Assembly (NCBI GenBank): GCA_963756425.1
Contig: CAVWNW010000018.1
Span: 1 to 64,000 of the forward strand
DNA: 64,000 bases
Reading direction: 5' to 3'
Source: DASQUK01 sp963756425
GTDB lineage: Bacteria; Actinomycetota; Acidimicrobiia; Acidimicrobiales; VFJN01
The notes below the pieces were generated by a model. That model had not been told where the DNA came from, ran no database searches, and saw only the letters and a program-made list of their open reading frames with translations. Shown here one piece after another: positions 16,020 to 24,226 of this stretch. The number at the start of each line of letters is the position of its first letter. Position 1 is the first letter of the stretch. Position numbers and translations under genes: made by a program.

Positions 16020-16781
16020 TCAGGGTGCCGGAGCCGGAGTGGTCGTCGAGCTCGAGGCCGCAGCACGTAGCTCCTCGATCTGCGAGCGCAGGTCGTCGGC
16101 CTCGGCGGCGAGGTCGGGGGGCGGATCGAGCGCGTCGAACCGGTCGAGCTCCTGGAGCGCCGAGTCGTAGCGACCGGCTATGGCGAACGCACCCGCCAGG
16201 AAGTAGTGCGTGTCCGGGTAGTCGGGGTTGGCCTCGGCGGCGTCGATCAGCGTGAGGACGCCCTCCATGTCGCCGTTGCCGATCTGCGCCCGACCCTTGT
16301 AGGCCAAGGCCTCGATGTTGTCCGGCTGGTCGGCGAGCACTGCGTCGTAGATCTCGATGGCGTCGTCGTAGCGCTCCTGCTGCAGGGCGAGACGGGCGTT
16401 GTCGAGCTGCGTGCGGGTCGATTCGCGGATGTCGCCGGTGAGCGCGTCCCCGGCCTCGCGGCGGCCCGAGAAGCGGGCAACGAGCACACCCGCCACAACG
16501 GCGAACACCACCACGCCGGCGAGCACCGCCACGGTGCGGGGCCAGGACCGGCGGGGGCGGGCGGCGGCGATCCACGCGTGGTGGGCGTCGATGGCCCGGA
16601 TGCTGCGAGCGGCGCGGGCCGTGTAGTCGTCCTTCAGCGAGGCGTAGTCGTGGTCGTCGACGTCACCGGCCTCGTGCTCGCGCTCCAGGTCCTCGAGCGA
16701 CCGCAGCAGGAAGTCGCGCTGCTCCTCGAGCGCCGCCAGCGTGTCGGGATCGAGTGGACGGGTGCCGTCCACCGCCGTCAC
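16020..16781 (-). CDS. CcmI-like TPR membrane protein
   Basis: A 253-residue protein from a GTG at 16781 that overlaps the ccmH stop (GTGA). The N-terminal 65 residues form a predicted coiled coil (EEQRDFLLRSLEDLEREHEAG), followed by one membrane segment (TVAVLAGVVVFAVVAGVLVA). TPR-like repeats fill the rest (QLDNARLALQQERYDDAIEI; ALAYKGRAQIGNGD; THYFLAGAFAIAGRY), ending in a Ser/Thr/Pro tail. Position at the end of a ccm operon and this architecture point to CcmI/CycH, which presents apocytochrome c to the CcmFH ligation complex. Confidence 0.75.
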   Translation of the reverse strand: MTAVDGTRPLDPDTLAALEEQRDFLLRSLEDLEREHEAGDVDDHDYASLKDDYTARAARSIRAIDAHHAWIAAARPRRSWPRTVAVLAGVVVFAVVAGVLVARFSGRREAGDALTGDIRESTRTQLDNARLALQQERYDDAIEIYDAVLADQPDNIEALAYKGRAQIGNGDMEGVLTLIDAAEANPDYPDTHYFLAGAFAIAGRYDSALQELDRFDALDPPPDLAAEADDLRSQIEELRAAASSSTTTPAPAP

Positions 16782-17260
16782 GGGTCCTCCCCAGGGGCGC
16801 GGGTCGACGGGGCCAAGGCGCTGTCCACCAGCTCCCGATCGGCGTCGCTGGCGTGGACTGCGGCCATGCCCCTCCAGCGCCAGAACACGTACGCCACGCC
16901 CGCCAGCGCCAGCACCAGGGCCACGACTGGCAGGACCCACACCAGCCCGCCCACGCCGGAGCTGTCGGGAGTGAGCAGGATCGACTCGCCCCACGTGGCC
17001 ACCAGTTCGTCGCGGATGGCGTCGTCGCTCGCGCCCTGGTCGATGCGCTCGGCGATCAGCGTCCGGATCCCGCGGGACGCGGCGGCGTCGGACTCCGCCA
17101 CCGACTGGCCGTCGCACGCCGGGCACGCCACGGTCTCGGCCAGATTGCGGGCGCGCTCCTCGGGAGTGCGGGGCCCCCCGTCGTCGGCCACGCCGATCGC
17201 CAGCGCCGCCACCAGCACCGCGGCCATGGCCATCCAGCCGAGCAGGCGCCTGCGCGTCAC
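16778..17260 (-). CDS. ccmH: Cytochrome c maturation protein CcmH
   Basis: A 160-residue protein from a GTG at 17260 overlapping the ccmG stop. A signal-like segment (LLGWMAMAAVLVAALAIGV) precedes the redox motif LAETVACPACDGQSVAES, the CxxC of CcmH/CycL. A second membrane helix is at about 105-127. It reduces apocytochrome CxxCH thiols and works with CcmF and CcmG outside the membrane. Coupled on both sides by GTGA overlaps within the operon. Confidence 0.9.
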   Translation of the reverse strand: MTRRRLLGWMAMAAVLVAALAIGVADDGGPRTPEERARNLAETVACPACDGQSVAESDAAASRGIRTLIAERIDQGASDDAIRDELVATWGESILLTPDSSGVGGLVWVLPVVALVLALAGVAYVFWRWRGMAAVHASDADRELVDSALAPSTRAPGEDP

Positions 17261-17853
17261 GGCGCCGCCCGATCGGCCGCCGCCTGCTCGATCTGGTCGA
17301 TGGCGCGGTCCAGGCCGTCCCTGGTGACCCCGCCGGTGAACTTGACGGCCACCCGGCCGTTGGGGCTCACCAGGTAGCTCTCCGGCACCTTGGGGGTACC
17401 GAAGGCGCTGGCGATCAGCCCGTCGCCATCGAGCACCACCGGCCAGTCGCCGCCGTTGCGGTCGAAGAACTCGCGGGCGCTGGCCGGGTCGTCGTCGAAC
17501 AGGACGCTCACCAGCACGGCGTCGCCGGCGCGGGCGTGCGCCTGGTTGAAGGCGTCGAGCTCGGGGTGCTCGATCCGGCACGGCACGCACCAGGTGGCGA
17601 AGAAGTTCACCACCACCCAGCGCCCCTGGTGGTCGTCGATGTCGAAGTTGCCGCCGGCAAGGGTCTCGCCCGCCAGCGGGGGCACCACCTTGCCGATCAG
17701 CGGCGAGTCACGTCGCCGGTCGGTGGCCGGCTCGCGGGTGGCCAGCACGGCCACGAACCCGATCGCCAGCACCGCCACCACGGCGGAGACGATCAGTCCG
17801 GTCCGCCGGCGGGGCGGTACCTCGGCGACGTCGTCGCCGGGATCGGGCGGCAC
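17257..17853 (-). CDS. ccmG: Thioredoxin-like CcmG/DsbE/ResA protein
   Basis: A 198-residue membrane-anchored thioredoxin. The N-terminal helix (TGLIVSAVVAVLAIGFVAVL) is followed by a periplasmic-type thioredoxin domain with WVVVNFFATWCVPCRIEHPE, and VPESYLVSPNGRVAVKFTG. The cis-Pro region (TPKVPESY) fits ResA/CcmG. It supplies reductant for apocytochrome c thiols via CcmH. A GTG start at 17853 lies 25 bp after ccmF; no in-frame start was seen earlier. Confidence 0.9.
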   Translation of the reverse strand: MPPDPGDDVAEVPPRRRTGLIVSAVVAVLAIGFVAVLATREPATDRRRDSPLIGKVVPPLAGETLAGGNFDIDDHQGRWVVVNFFATWCVPCRIEHPELDAFNQAHARAGDAVLVSVLFDDDPASAREFFDRNGGDWPVVLDGDGLIASAFGTPKVPESYLVSPNGRVAVKFTGGVTRDGLDRAIDQIEQAAADRAAP

Positions 17854-17877
17854 CGACTCGGGCGCGACGCGGGGCGG

Positions 17878-19902
17878 TCACGTGGGCACCTCGACCGGTT
17901 CCTCGTCGGTGCTGCCGGCTTGGCCGTCCCCGTTGGCCGGCGCCAGGATCGGGGCACCCGTCGCCTGGCGCGGTGGCTCCGACACCGGCGCGATCGGGCT
18001 ACGGCGGCGACCGGGGAAGGCGGCCAGCACAGTGCCGACGAGCATCACGGCGCCACCGATCCAGAGCCACAGCACCAGCGGCTGCACGACCACACGGAGG
18101 ACGATGCGGCCGGCGTTGTCGTCGTCCGGAACCTGCAGCAGCGCGAGGTAGACGTCGCGTGCCGGCGAGGTGGCGACCGCTGGGGTACCCACCGCCGTCT
18201 CGCCCTCACCGAAGCGGTTGATGGCCGGCTCGTAGACGTGCCCGTCGACGCTCACCCGGGCGCGGATCGACGTCTTGTTGGACTGCTCGACCGTGCGAGG
18301 GCCCAGGTAGGCGATCTCGTGGCCGGCGACGGTGGCGCTGTCGTCGACGTCCAGCGTCAGCTCGCGCTCGGTGTCGTAGCTGCTGGAGGCCGCCAGGGCC
18401 ACGGCGATCAGCACCACACCGAGATGCACGATCATCCCGCCGTTGGTCCGGCCGACGACGCCGCGCCAGCCCTGCCGGCGTGAGGCCAGCACCACCTGCC
18501 GCAGGGCGGACCCCGCGGCAAACCCGCCCAGCCCGAACGCCAGCAGGGGCGCGAGGCCGTGGGCGCCGAGCAGCACGGCCACGACCACGGCCGCCGTCCC
18601 TACCCACGCCGGCCAGAACAGCCGCTGCGCCAGCAGCTCGCCCGACGCCTTGCGCCACGGCAGCACCGGGGCCACGGCCATGAGGAACAGGAGGGTGATC
18701 CCGATCGGCACGGTCATGCGCTCGAAGTACGGAGCGCCCACCGACAGCTGATCGCCGTTGAGCGCCTCGACGATGAGCGGGAAGACGGTGCCGAGCAGGA
18801 CCACGAAGGCGAATCCCGCGAACAGCACGTTGTTGGCCAGGAACGCGCCCTCGCGCGACAGCGGCGAATCGATCCGGCCCGGCGCCCGGAGTCGGTCGCC
18901 GCGCCAGCCGATCAGCCCCAGGGTGACGGCGACGATCAGCCCGAAGAACGACAGCAGCCACACGCCGATGTTGCTCTCGGTGAACGAGTGCACGGACGCG
19001 ATCACGCCGGAGCGCGTGAGGAACGTCGCCAGGATGGTGAGGCTGAACGTGGCGCACAGGAGCGACAGGTTCCAGACCCGGAGCATGCCGCGGCGCTCCT
19101 GCACCATCACCGAGTGGAGGTACGCGGTGCCGGTCAGCCACGGGAGCAGCACCGCGTTCTCAACCGGGTCCCAGCCCCAGTAGCCGCCCCAGTTGAGCAC
19201 CTCGTAGCTCCACCAGGCGCCGAGGACGATGCCGACCGTGAGGAAGCCCCAGGCGAACAGGGTCCAGCGGCGGGTCTCCAGCAGCCAACCCTCGCCCACC
19301 CTGCCGGTGGCCAGCGCCGCCACCGCGAAGGCGAAGGGCACCGTGAACCCGACGATCCCGAGGTAGAGCATTGGCGGGTGGAACGCCATCAGCGGGTGGT
19401 TCTGCAGCAGCGGGTTGGGGCCGGGGCCGTCGAAGCCGGGGGGCGGATCGAAGGTGTGGAACGGGTTGGCGGGGAACAGCAGCAGCAGGAAGAAGAACGA
19501 GCTCACGACCAGCATGGTCAGCAGCGCCCACCCCACCAGGGGGTCGCTGAGGCGACGGCGGAACTTGTGGACGACCAGCGCGATGTAGCCGGTGAGCACG
19601 AGAACCCACAGCAGCAGCGATCCCTCGAGCGCAGCCCAGAGCGTGGCCACGTTGTAGAGGGCCGGGGTCTTGTGGCTGCCGGTGTCGGCCACGTACTGCA
19701 CCGTGAAGTCGCGCGTGATGAGTGCCCGCTCCATCGCCACCACCGCCACCACCGCGCCGAGCAGCGCCAGCAGCGCGTAGGACCGGCCGACGGCGATCAG
19801 GTGCAGGCGACGCTGCCGCAGCGCCACCGCCAGCGTGGCCACGCCGCCCAGCGAGGCGGCCACGCCCAGGATGACGCCCCCCTGCCCGAGGGCGGCGTTC
19901 AC
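17878..19902 (-). CDS. ccmF: Cytochrome c haem lyase CcmF
   Basis: A 674-residue multi-spanning protein. It contains the tryptophan-rich WWD motif (WGGYWGWDPVENAVLLPW) and the flanking haem-handling histidines (NHPLMAFHPPMLYLG; TAYLHSVMV), plus a soluble loop near the C-terminus (SSYDTERELTLDVDDS). CcmF accepts haem from CcmE and ligates it to apocytochrome c with CcmH. The GTG start at 19902 directly follows a hairpin of about 159 nt that includes its ribosome-binding sequence. The length matches the family. Confidence 0.95.
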   Translation of the reverse strand: MNAALGQGGVILGVAASLGGVATLAVALRQRRLHLIAVGRSYALLALLGAVVAVVAMERALITRDFTVQYVADTGSHKTPALYNVATLWAALEGSLLLWVLVLTGYIALVVHKFRRRLSDPLVGWALLTMLVVSSFFFLLLLFPANPFHTFDPPPGFDGPGPNPLLQNHPLMAFHPPMLYLGIVGFTVPFAFAVAALATGRVGEGWLLETRRWTLFAWGFLTVGIVLGAWWSYEVLNWGGYWGWDPVENAVLLPWLTGTAYLHSVMVQERRGMLRVWNLSLLCATFSLTILATFLTRSGVIASVHSFTESNIGVWLLSFFGLIVAVTLGLIGWRGDRLRAPGRIDSPLSREGAFLANNVLFAGFAFVVLLGTVFPLIVEALNGDQLSVGAPYFERMTVPIGITLLFLMAVAPVLPWRKASGELLAQRLFWPAWVGTAAVVVAVLLGAHGLAPLLAFGLGGFAAGSALRQVVLASRRQGWRGVVGRTNGGMIVHLGVVLIAVALAASSSYDTERELTLDVDDSATVAGHEIAYLGPRTVEQSNKTSIRARVSVDGHVYEPAINRFGEGETAVGTPAVATSPARDVYLALLQVPDDDNAGRIVLRVVVQPLVLWLWIGGAVMLVGTVLAAFPGRRRSPIAPVSEPPRQATGAPILAPANGDGQAGSTDEEPVEVPT

Positions 19903-19904
19903 GA

Positions 19905-20063
19905 GTGCCTCGCCGGGTGACGTCGGTGATGTTCACGGCGAAGCAGGGTCGCCGCTCGCAAGGACGACGACGAAGGCTGGGTGGGGGCCCAGTCGAGGAG
20001 GAGGACGACGCGAGCGGCGGAACTGCTCGGCGTGAACGCGCCGAACGTCGCCTGGCGAGGCAC
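19905..20063 (-). repeat. Long imperfect hairpin between ccmE and ccmF
   Basis: The whole ccmE-ccmF gap folds back on itself. GTGCCTCGCC at 19905 pairs with GGCGAGGCAC ending at 20063, then stretches including GTTCACGGCGA/GCGTGAACGC and CGCCGCTCGC/GCGAGCGGCG pair, with internal loops and a short inner stem (CTGGG/CCCAG). On the ccm transcript the ccmF ribosome-binding sequence (GCGAGG) lies in the closing stem. It may be a translational control element or a MITE-like insertion. Confidence 0.7.
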
Positions 20064-20608
20064 TATCCGTCGGCCCCCGTGTCGTCGGACCGCGCCGACC
20101 CGCCCTGCTCGGCCTCACGCATCCGCTGGCGGTAGTCGCCCTCGGATTCGTACGTGGCGTCGTGCTTGATCATGATGCGATCGCTGTCGAAGACGTCGCC
20201 CGACTGGTTCCAGTGACCCTCGAGGACGACCGGGATGCCCGGACGGAACAGCTCCGGTGGGCTGCCCACGTGGCGCACGTCGACCGACGCGCCGTTGAAC
20301 GCGACCGCGAAGCTGACCACACCGTCCGCCTCCGTCGGCTCGTCGGTCACCGTCCCCTGGAGCCGGAAGCGCTCGGTGCCGAGGCTCTCGCGCTGTGCCA
20401 CCGCCTCGTCGGCGTTGCGGAAGTAGAGGGTGGCGTCCGAGAGCCCCTTGAACACCAGCACGCCGAGCGCCACCAGGACGACGCCCAGCACGACCAGCGG
20501 CACCCACCGGCGACGCCGGCGGCGGGAACCGGGCCGGGCCCGGGTGGCGACCGCACCACCGCTGCCGTCGGTTCCGGTGTCGTCGAACGTGCGGGGCGTC
20601 AGCTCCAC
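20063..20608 (-). CDS. ccmE: Haem chaperone CcmE
   Basis: A 181-residue protein from a GTG at 20608, preceded by GGAGC on the minus strand. A basic stretch (about 29-34) and one membrane helix (WVPLVVLGVVLVALGVLVF) precede an OB-fold domain. The haem-binding HxxxY motif is present as HDATY with His149 and Tyr153, in the IMIKHDATYESEGDYR segment. CcmE takes haem from CcmABCD and hands it to CcmF. It overlaps ccmD by 10 bp. Confidence 0.9.
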   Translation of the reverse strand: MELTPRTFDDTGTDGSGGAVATRARPGSRRRRRRWVPLVVLGVVLVALGVLVFKGLSDATLYFRNADEAVAQRESLGTERFRLQGTVTDEPTEADGVVSFAVAFNGASVDVRHVGSPPELFRPGIPVVLEGHWNQSGDVFDSDRIMIKHDATYESEGDYRQRMREAEQGGSARSDDTGADG

Positions 20609-20742
20609 CGGCGCTCCTCGGGCGGCACCTGCCGCGACAGGGTGCGGCCCCGCCGCAGCACCCACGCGGCGTACGCACCGACGAGGGCCGCCGCGCCGCC
20701 CCAACCGGCGGCGATGTAGCCAGCGTGCGTCATGGCCATCAT
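20599..20742 (-). CDS. ccmD: Small haem exporter subunit CcmD
   Basis: A 47-residue protein that standard length cut-offs would miss. It begins MMAMTHAGYIAAGWGG at 20742, in an ATGA overlap with the ccmC stop, has a single membrane helix (AALVGAYAAWVL) and a basic end (RRGRTLSRQ). Position between ccmC and ccmE, length and topology are those of CcmD, which connects CcmC and CcmE and helps release holo-CcmE. Confidence 0.85.
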   Translation of the reverse strand: MMAMTHAGYIAAGWGGAAALVGAYAAWVLRRGRTLSRQVPPEERRWS

Positions 20743-21566
20743 GCCGGCGTGCTCTCCCGTGCCTCGCCGGCGTGCCCGGCCTCGGCCCGCCGCTCAGCCA
20801 GGGCCAGGTCGAGGTCCAACCGTTCGGACTGGTACTCGAGCCACGCGACCCGGAAGCGGTGCACCAGCAGCCAGGTGAACACCAGGCCGACGGCGAGGAA
20901 CCCGACCATGAGCGCCACCAACATCTGACCCTCGATGGTCGGATCGAGCTTGACCAGGGTCGACTGCTGGTGCAGCGACCGCCACCACTCGACCGAGCGG
21001 TTGACGATGATCACGTTGGGGACCAGCAGCAGGCCCAGGACCGCGGCCCGGGTCGAACGGGCGGTGGGATCGACGTCGAGCCGCCGCAGCGCCAGGTAGC
21101 CCACCAGCAGGGCGGTGAGGAGGGCGGTGGAGGTCAGGCGGGCGTCCCACGTCCAGTAGGTGCCCCAGGTGGGGCGGCCCCACAGCGAGCCGGTCCCGAG
21201 GGTGATGGCGGCGAACAGGAGGGAGATCTCGGCGCTGGCCCCGGCGAGGGCGTCCCAGCCGGGCGTCCGCCGCCGCAGCCACAGGGCCGAGGCGACGGTG
21301 GTGATGGAGCAGCCCGTGTACAGGAAGCTGGCGGCCGGCACGTGGATGTACATGAGCCGCACCGAGTCGGCCATCTCGGCATCGGGAGGGCTCCACACGA
21401 GGCCGTACAGGACCAACAGCACGATGCTTCCCAGCGCCAGCGCACCGAGGACCCGGCTGGCCGGCGATCCCGTGTTGCCCGGGACCGCCCGACCTCCCGT
21501 GGCCGCGGACGCACCGCCGTCGCCGTATGGCGTACCGGTGGGGCTGGTCGACGTTGGGGCGGTCAC
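20739..21566 (-). CDS. ccmC: Haem exporter CcmC
   Basis: About 275 residues from a GTG at 21566. An unusual Gly/Pro/Thr-rich N-terminal extension of about 40 residues precedes the six-helix domain. The WWD-like motif is GRPTWGTYWTWDARL, with haem-binding histidines in LMYIHVPAASF and SLHQQSTLVKLDP. CcmC loads haem onto CcmE. The start is uncertain: a GTG closer to the first helix is possible. An 88-bp gap with a GC hairpin separates it from ccmB. Confidence 0.92.
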   Translation of the reverse strand: MTAPTSTSPTGTPYGDGGASAATGGRAVPGNTGSPASRVLGALALGSIVLLVLYGLVWSPPDAEMADSVRLMYIHVPAASFLYTGCSITTVASALWLRRRTPGWDALAGASAEISLLFAAITLGTGSLWGRPTWGTYWTWDARLTSTALLTALLVGYLALRRLDVDPTARSTRAAVLGLLLVPNVIIVNRSVEWWRSLHQQSTLVKLDPTIEGQMLVALMVGFLAVGLVFTWLLVHRFRVAWLEYQSERLDLDLALAERRAEAGHAGEARESTPA

Positions 21567-21626
21567 GAGCGCAGCTCCTGACCGCACGCCCGTGCGACCG
21601 CCAGGCAGCCGATCGGCGATGGGGTA

Positions 21627-21643
21627 CGGGGGCGCAGCCCCCG
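21627..21643 (-). repeat. GC-rich hairpin in the ccmB-ccmC gap
   Basis: Arms CGGGGGC and GCCCCCG with a 3-nt loop. It lies 11 bp after the ccmB stop. It could stabilise or attenuate the operon transcript. Confidence 0.45.
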
Positions 21644-21654
21644 AGGGAGTATGG

Positions 21655-22323
21655 TCACGAACCCTCCAGGAGCGTGCCGTAGGCGAGTGCCCCGGCGACG
21701 GCGTAGAGAACGGCGAGTCCGGCCAGGAGGCCGCACCATGGCCAGCCGTCCGCGGGCACACCGGCCAGCGCCGCCTCGAAGGCGCGGGTGGCGCCGATGA
21801 GCACGGGTGCCAGCACGGGCAGGAGCAGCAGGGGAAGGAGCGTTTCCCGTACCCGCAGGCCGCTGACCAGGGCGCCGTACAGGGTACCGGTGGCAGCCAC
21901 TGCGACGGTCGCGGCCAGCGCGGCCAGCACCACCAGGCCGGCGCCGGCGAGGTCGACGCCGTACAGGACCACGACGCCGACGCCCAGCAGCACCTCGAGA
22001 CCGAGGAGGACGACGGCGACCGCGGCCGCCTTGCCGACGAACACGCCCGCCGGGTCGATTCCCGACAGGCGGAGCGCATCCCGCACGCCGTCGGTCTCGT
22101 CGATGGCGGCGCTGCGGGAGATGGCCAGCAGCGCGGCGAACAGGACCGCCGTCCAGTAGAGGCCCGACGCCAGGCGCTCGAGGAGCTGGCGGTCGGGGTC
22201 GAGCGCAAAGGCGAACAGGATCAGCACCAGCACCGAGAACGGCGCCACCTGGTTGGCGGTAACCCGGCTACGCAGCTCGACCCGCAGGTCGCGCCCGGCC
22301 ACCAGCGCCGCGTCACGCCACAT
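21655..22323 (-). CDS. ccmB: Haem exporter permease CcmB
   Basis: A 222-residue integral membrane protein with about six hydrophobic segments. It opens MWRDAALVAGRDLRVELRSR and carries SRSAAIDETDGVRDALRLSG before helix three, the usual CcmB cytoplasmic loop. With CcmA it forms the ABC transporter that powers release of haem-loaded CcmE. Its start overlaps the end of ccmA by 11 bp. Confidence 0.92.
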   Translation of the reverse strand: MWRDAALVAGRDLRVELRSRVTANQVAPFSVLVLILFAFALDPDRQLLERLASGLYWTAVLFAALLAISRSAAIDETDGVRDALRLSGIDPAGVFVGKAAAVAVVLLGLEVLLGVGVVVLYGVDLAGAGLVVLAALAATVAVAATGTLYGALVSGLRVRETLLPLLLLPVLAPVLIGATRAFEAALAGVPADGWPWCGLLAGLAVLYAVAGALAYGTLLEGS

Positions 22324-23056
22324 GGCTGACCTCGGGCGGGGACGGGGTTGACGCCTCGCGTTGGTGGGGTGGCGACAGCGTCGTCTCGGCCGGCGGGACG
22401 CCGGGTGCGGGCCGGGCCGGAGCCATGGTCATGCCGCCCGCCAGCTCCACCACGCGGTGGGCGAGCGACTCTGCACGATCGAGCTCGTGGGACGCGACCA
22501 ACACGGTCGCCCCCTGCTCCACCGCCCGGCGGATGAGGCCGTCGAGCTGGTCGCGGGTCTCGTGGTCCAATCCCGCGTGGGGCTCGTCCAGCAGCCAGAG
22601 CTCGGGCCGGCGGGCCAGCAGGCAGGCCAGCGAGGTGCGGCGCCGTTGCCCGGCCGACAGGCGGCCGACGGATACATCCCGGAGCCGGCCGTCGAGGCCG
22701 ACCAGGGCCATGGCGGCGGCGATGTCGCCGGGGTCCGCTCCGCAGGCGCGACCCCAGAACCGCACGTTGTCGGCGACCGTCAGGTCGTCGAACAGCCCGG
22801 TGGCGTGGCCCAGCAGGCCGACGTGGCGGCGGACGGGGCGCGGATCCCGCCGCAGGTCGTGACCGAGCACGACCGCCTCGCCGCGCACGACGGGAACGAG
22901 GCCCGCGCAGGCGCGCAGCACGGTGGTCTTCCCGGCGCCGTTCGGGCCGCGAAGCAGGACGATCTCGCCCCGGGCCACATCCAGGTCGATACCGGCCAGC
23001 GCGGGGAAGCGTCCGAGCAGCGCGACGGCGGCGCGAAGGTGGACGACTGGCTCCAT
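22313..23056 (-). CDS. ccmA: Haem exporter ATPase CcmA
   Basis: A 247-residue ABC ATPase with Walker A GPNGAGKTT, signature LSAGQRRRTSLA and Walker B LWLLDEPHAGLD; the switch His is in VLVASHELDRAE. A C-terminal Pro/Ser-rich extension (about 40 residues) is not typical of the family. It is the first gene of the ccm cluster, divergent from a sortase gene. Confidence 0.92.
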   Translation of the reverse strand: MEPVVHLRAAVALLGRFPALAGIDLDVARGEIVLLRGPNGAGKTTVLRACAGLVPVVRGEAVVLGHDLRRDPRPVRRHVGLLGHATGLFDDLTVADNVRFWGRACGADPGDIAAAMALVGLDGRLRDVSVGRLSAGQRRRTSLACLLARRPELWLLDEPHAGLDHETRDQLDGLIRRAVEQGATVLVASHELDRAESLAHRVVELAGGMTMAPARPAPGVPPAETTLSPPHQREASTPSPPEVSHVA

Positions 23057-23058
23057 GA

Positions 23059-23088
23059 CGACAGCGCGAGGCTAGTGACCTGCTGTCG
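23059..23088. promoter_or_regulatory. Inverted repeat at the ccmA promoter region
   Basis: Arms CGACAGC and GCTGTCG, 16 nt apart, directly upstream of ccmA in the divergent gap with the sortase gene. A possible operator for the ccm operon; no regulator is identified. Confidence 0.4.
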
Positions 23089-23160
23089 CGGCCTCCAAGG
23101 TGAGCCGGGCCGCCGAGGGACCGCGTTCGAGGCCGCGGCGAGGGTCGATACCCTCGGACG

Positions 23161-24141
23161 ATGCGGCTGGCCAGGGTCCTGGGCGCCATCGGGCGGACAT
23201 GCATCGCCGGCGGCATCCTGATCCTGCTCTTCGTGGCGTATCAGCTCTGGGGCACCGGCATCCGAGAGGCCCAGGCGCAGCGGAAGCTGGAGAACGAGTT
23301 CGAGCAACGCCTGGGCGACGCGGGGGTCACGGCGCCCGATGAGTCAGCCCAGGGACCAGCACCGACCCCGACGCCGAGCACGACCGGCCCGCCCCCGCCG
23401 CCCGCCGCCGAGGGCGATGCGGTGGCGCACCTCAACATCCCGGACATCGGCGTCGACAAGATCGTCATCCAGGGCGTGGCGCTGGGCGATCTCAAGCGCG
23501 GGCCTGGCCACTATCCCGAGACGCCCCTGCCCGGGCAGCCTGGCAACGCCGCCATTGCCGGCCACCGAACCACATACGGCGCACCGTTCAACCGGATCAA
23601 CGAGCTCGACCGCGGCGACGAGATCCTCGTCACCACGGTCCAGGGCGCGTTCCGCTACGAGGTGAGCGACCAGCTCATCGTGAGCCCCAGCGAGGTGGGC
23701 GTCCTCGACGACTTCGGCGACAACCGCCTCACCCTCACGGCCTGCCATCCGAAGTACTCCGCGCGGCAACGCATCATCGTGGTGGCCGCGCTCGTGGGCG
23801 AGCCGGCGGCGGCATCCGGGACACCTGCGGGTCCGGCGACGGGTGCGATCCCCGGCGACGACGAGACCAGCGGGGGTGGCGACAGCGGCGCCGGCGGCGA
23901 CAGCAGCAACAACGACGAGCTGAGCGCCGGCACGATCGACGGCGGGCTGTCGGGCGAGCGGGCCGCGATCTGGCCGGCAATCGCGCTCGGGGTGGCCTGC
24001 GCCCTCGTCTGGGTCGCCGCCTGGCTGCTGGGCAAGCTCTGGACCAAGTGGCCGGCGTACCTGCTGTGCACACCACTGTTCCTGCTCATGCTCTTCTTCT
24101 TCTTCGAGAACTTCTCGCGCGTGCTGCCGGCGAACTTCTGA
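23161..24141 (+). CDS. Class E-type sortase
   Basis: A 326-residue membrane enzyme. An N-terminal helix (ILILLFVAYQLW) anchors it, followed by a Pro/Thr-rich stalk. The catalytic His135 is in AIAGHRTTYGAPF, Cys195 in LTLTACHPKYSARQR, and Arg204 follows. A Gly/Ser/Asp-rich linker leads to two more C-terminal helices (IWPAIALGVACALVWVAAWL; LCTPLFLLMLFFFF). Three helices around the sortase domain fit actinobacterial class E rather than class A. It should attach proteins with LPxTG/LAxTG-like signals to the cell wall; no substrate is in the window. Confidence 0.88.
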   Translation: MRLARVLGAIGRTCIAGGILILLFVAYQLWGTGIREAQAQRKLENEFEQRLGDAGVTAPDESAQGPAPTPTPSTTGPPPPPAAEGDAVAHLNIPDIGVDKIVIQGVALGDLKRGPGHYPETPLPGQPGNAAIAGHRTTYGAPFNRINELDRGDEILVTTVQGAFRYEVSDQLIVSPSEVGVLDDFGDNRLTLTACHPKYSARQRIIVVAALVGEPAAASGTPAGPATGAIPGDDETSGGGDSGAGGDSSNNDELSAGTIDGGLSGERAAIWPAIALGVACALVWVAAWLLGKLWTKWPAYLLCTPLFLLMLFFFFENFSRVLPANF

Positions 24142-24226
24142 TGGGTCCGGCCGTGCCCTACGATCGCGGCCCCGGCGGGACCGTGCCCGCCGCGGCGGGG
24201 ACTTCCCACACAAGGACGGCAGCTCC

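Noticed and set aside
23340..24140. Minus-strand open frame opposite the sortase gene.
   Set aside because: Its sequence is an antisense artefact of the sortase coding bias; the plus strand has intact sortase catalytic residues.
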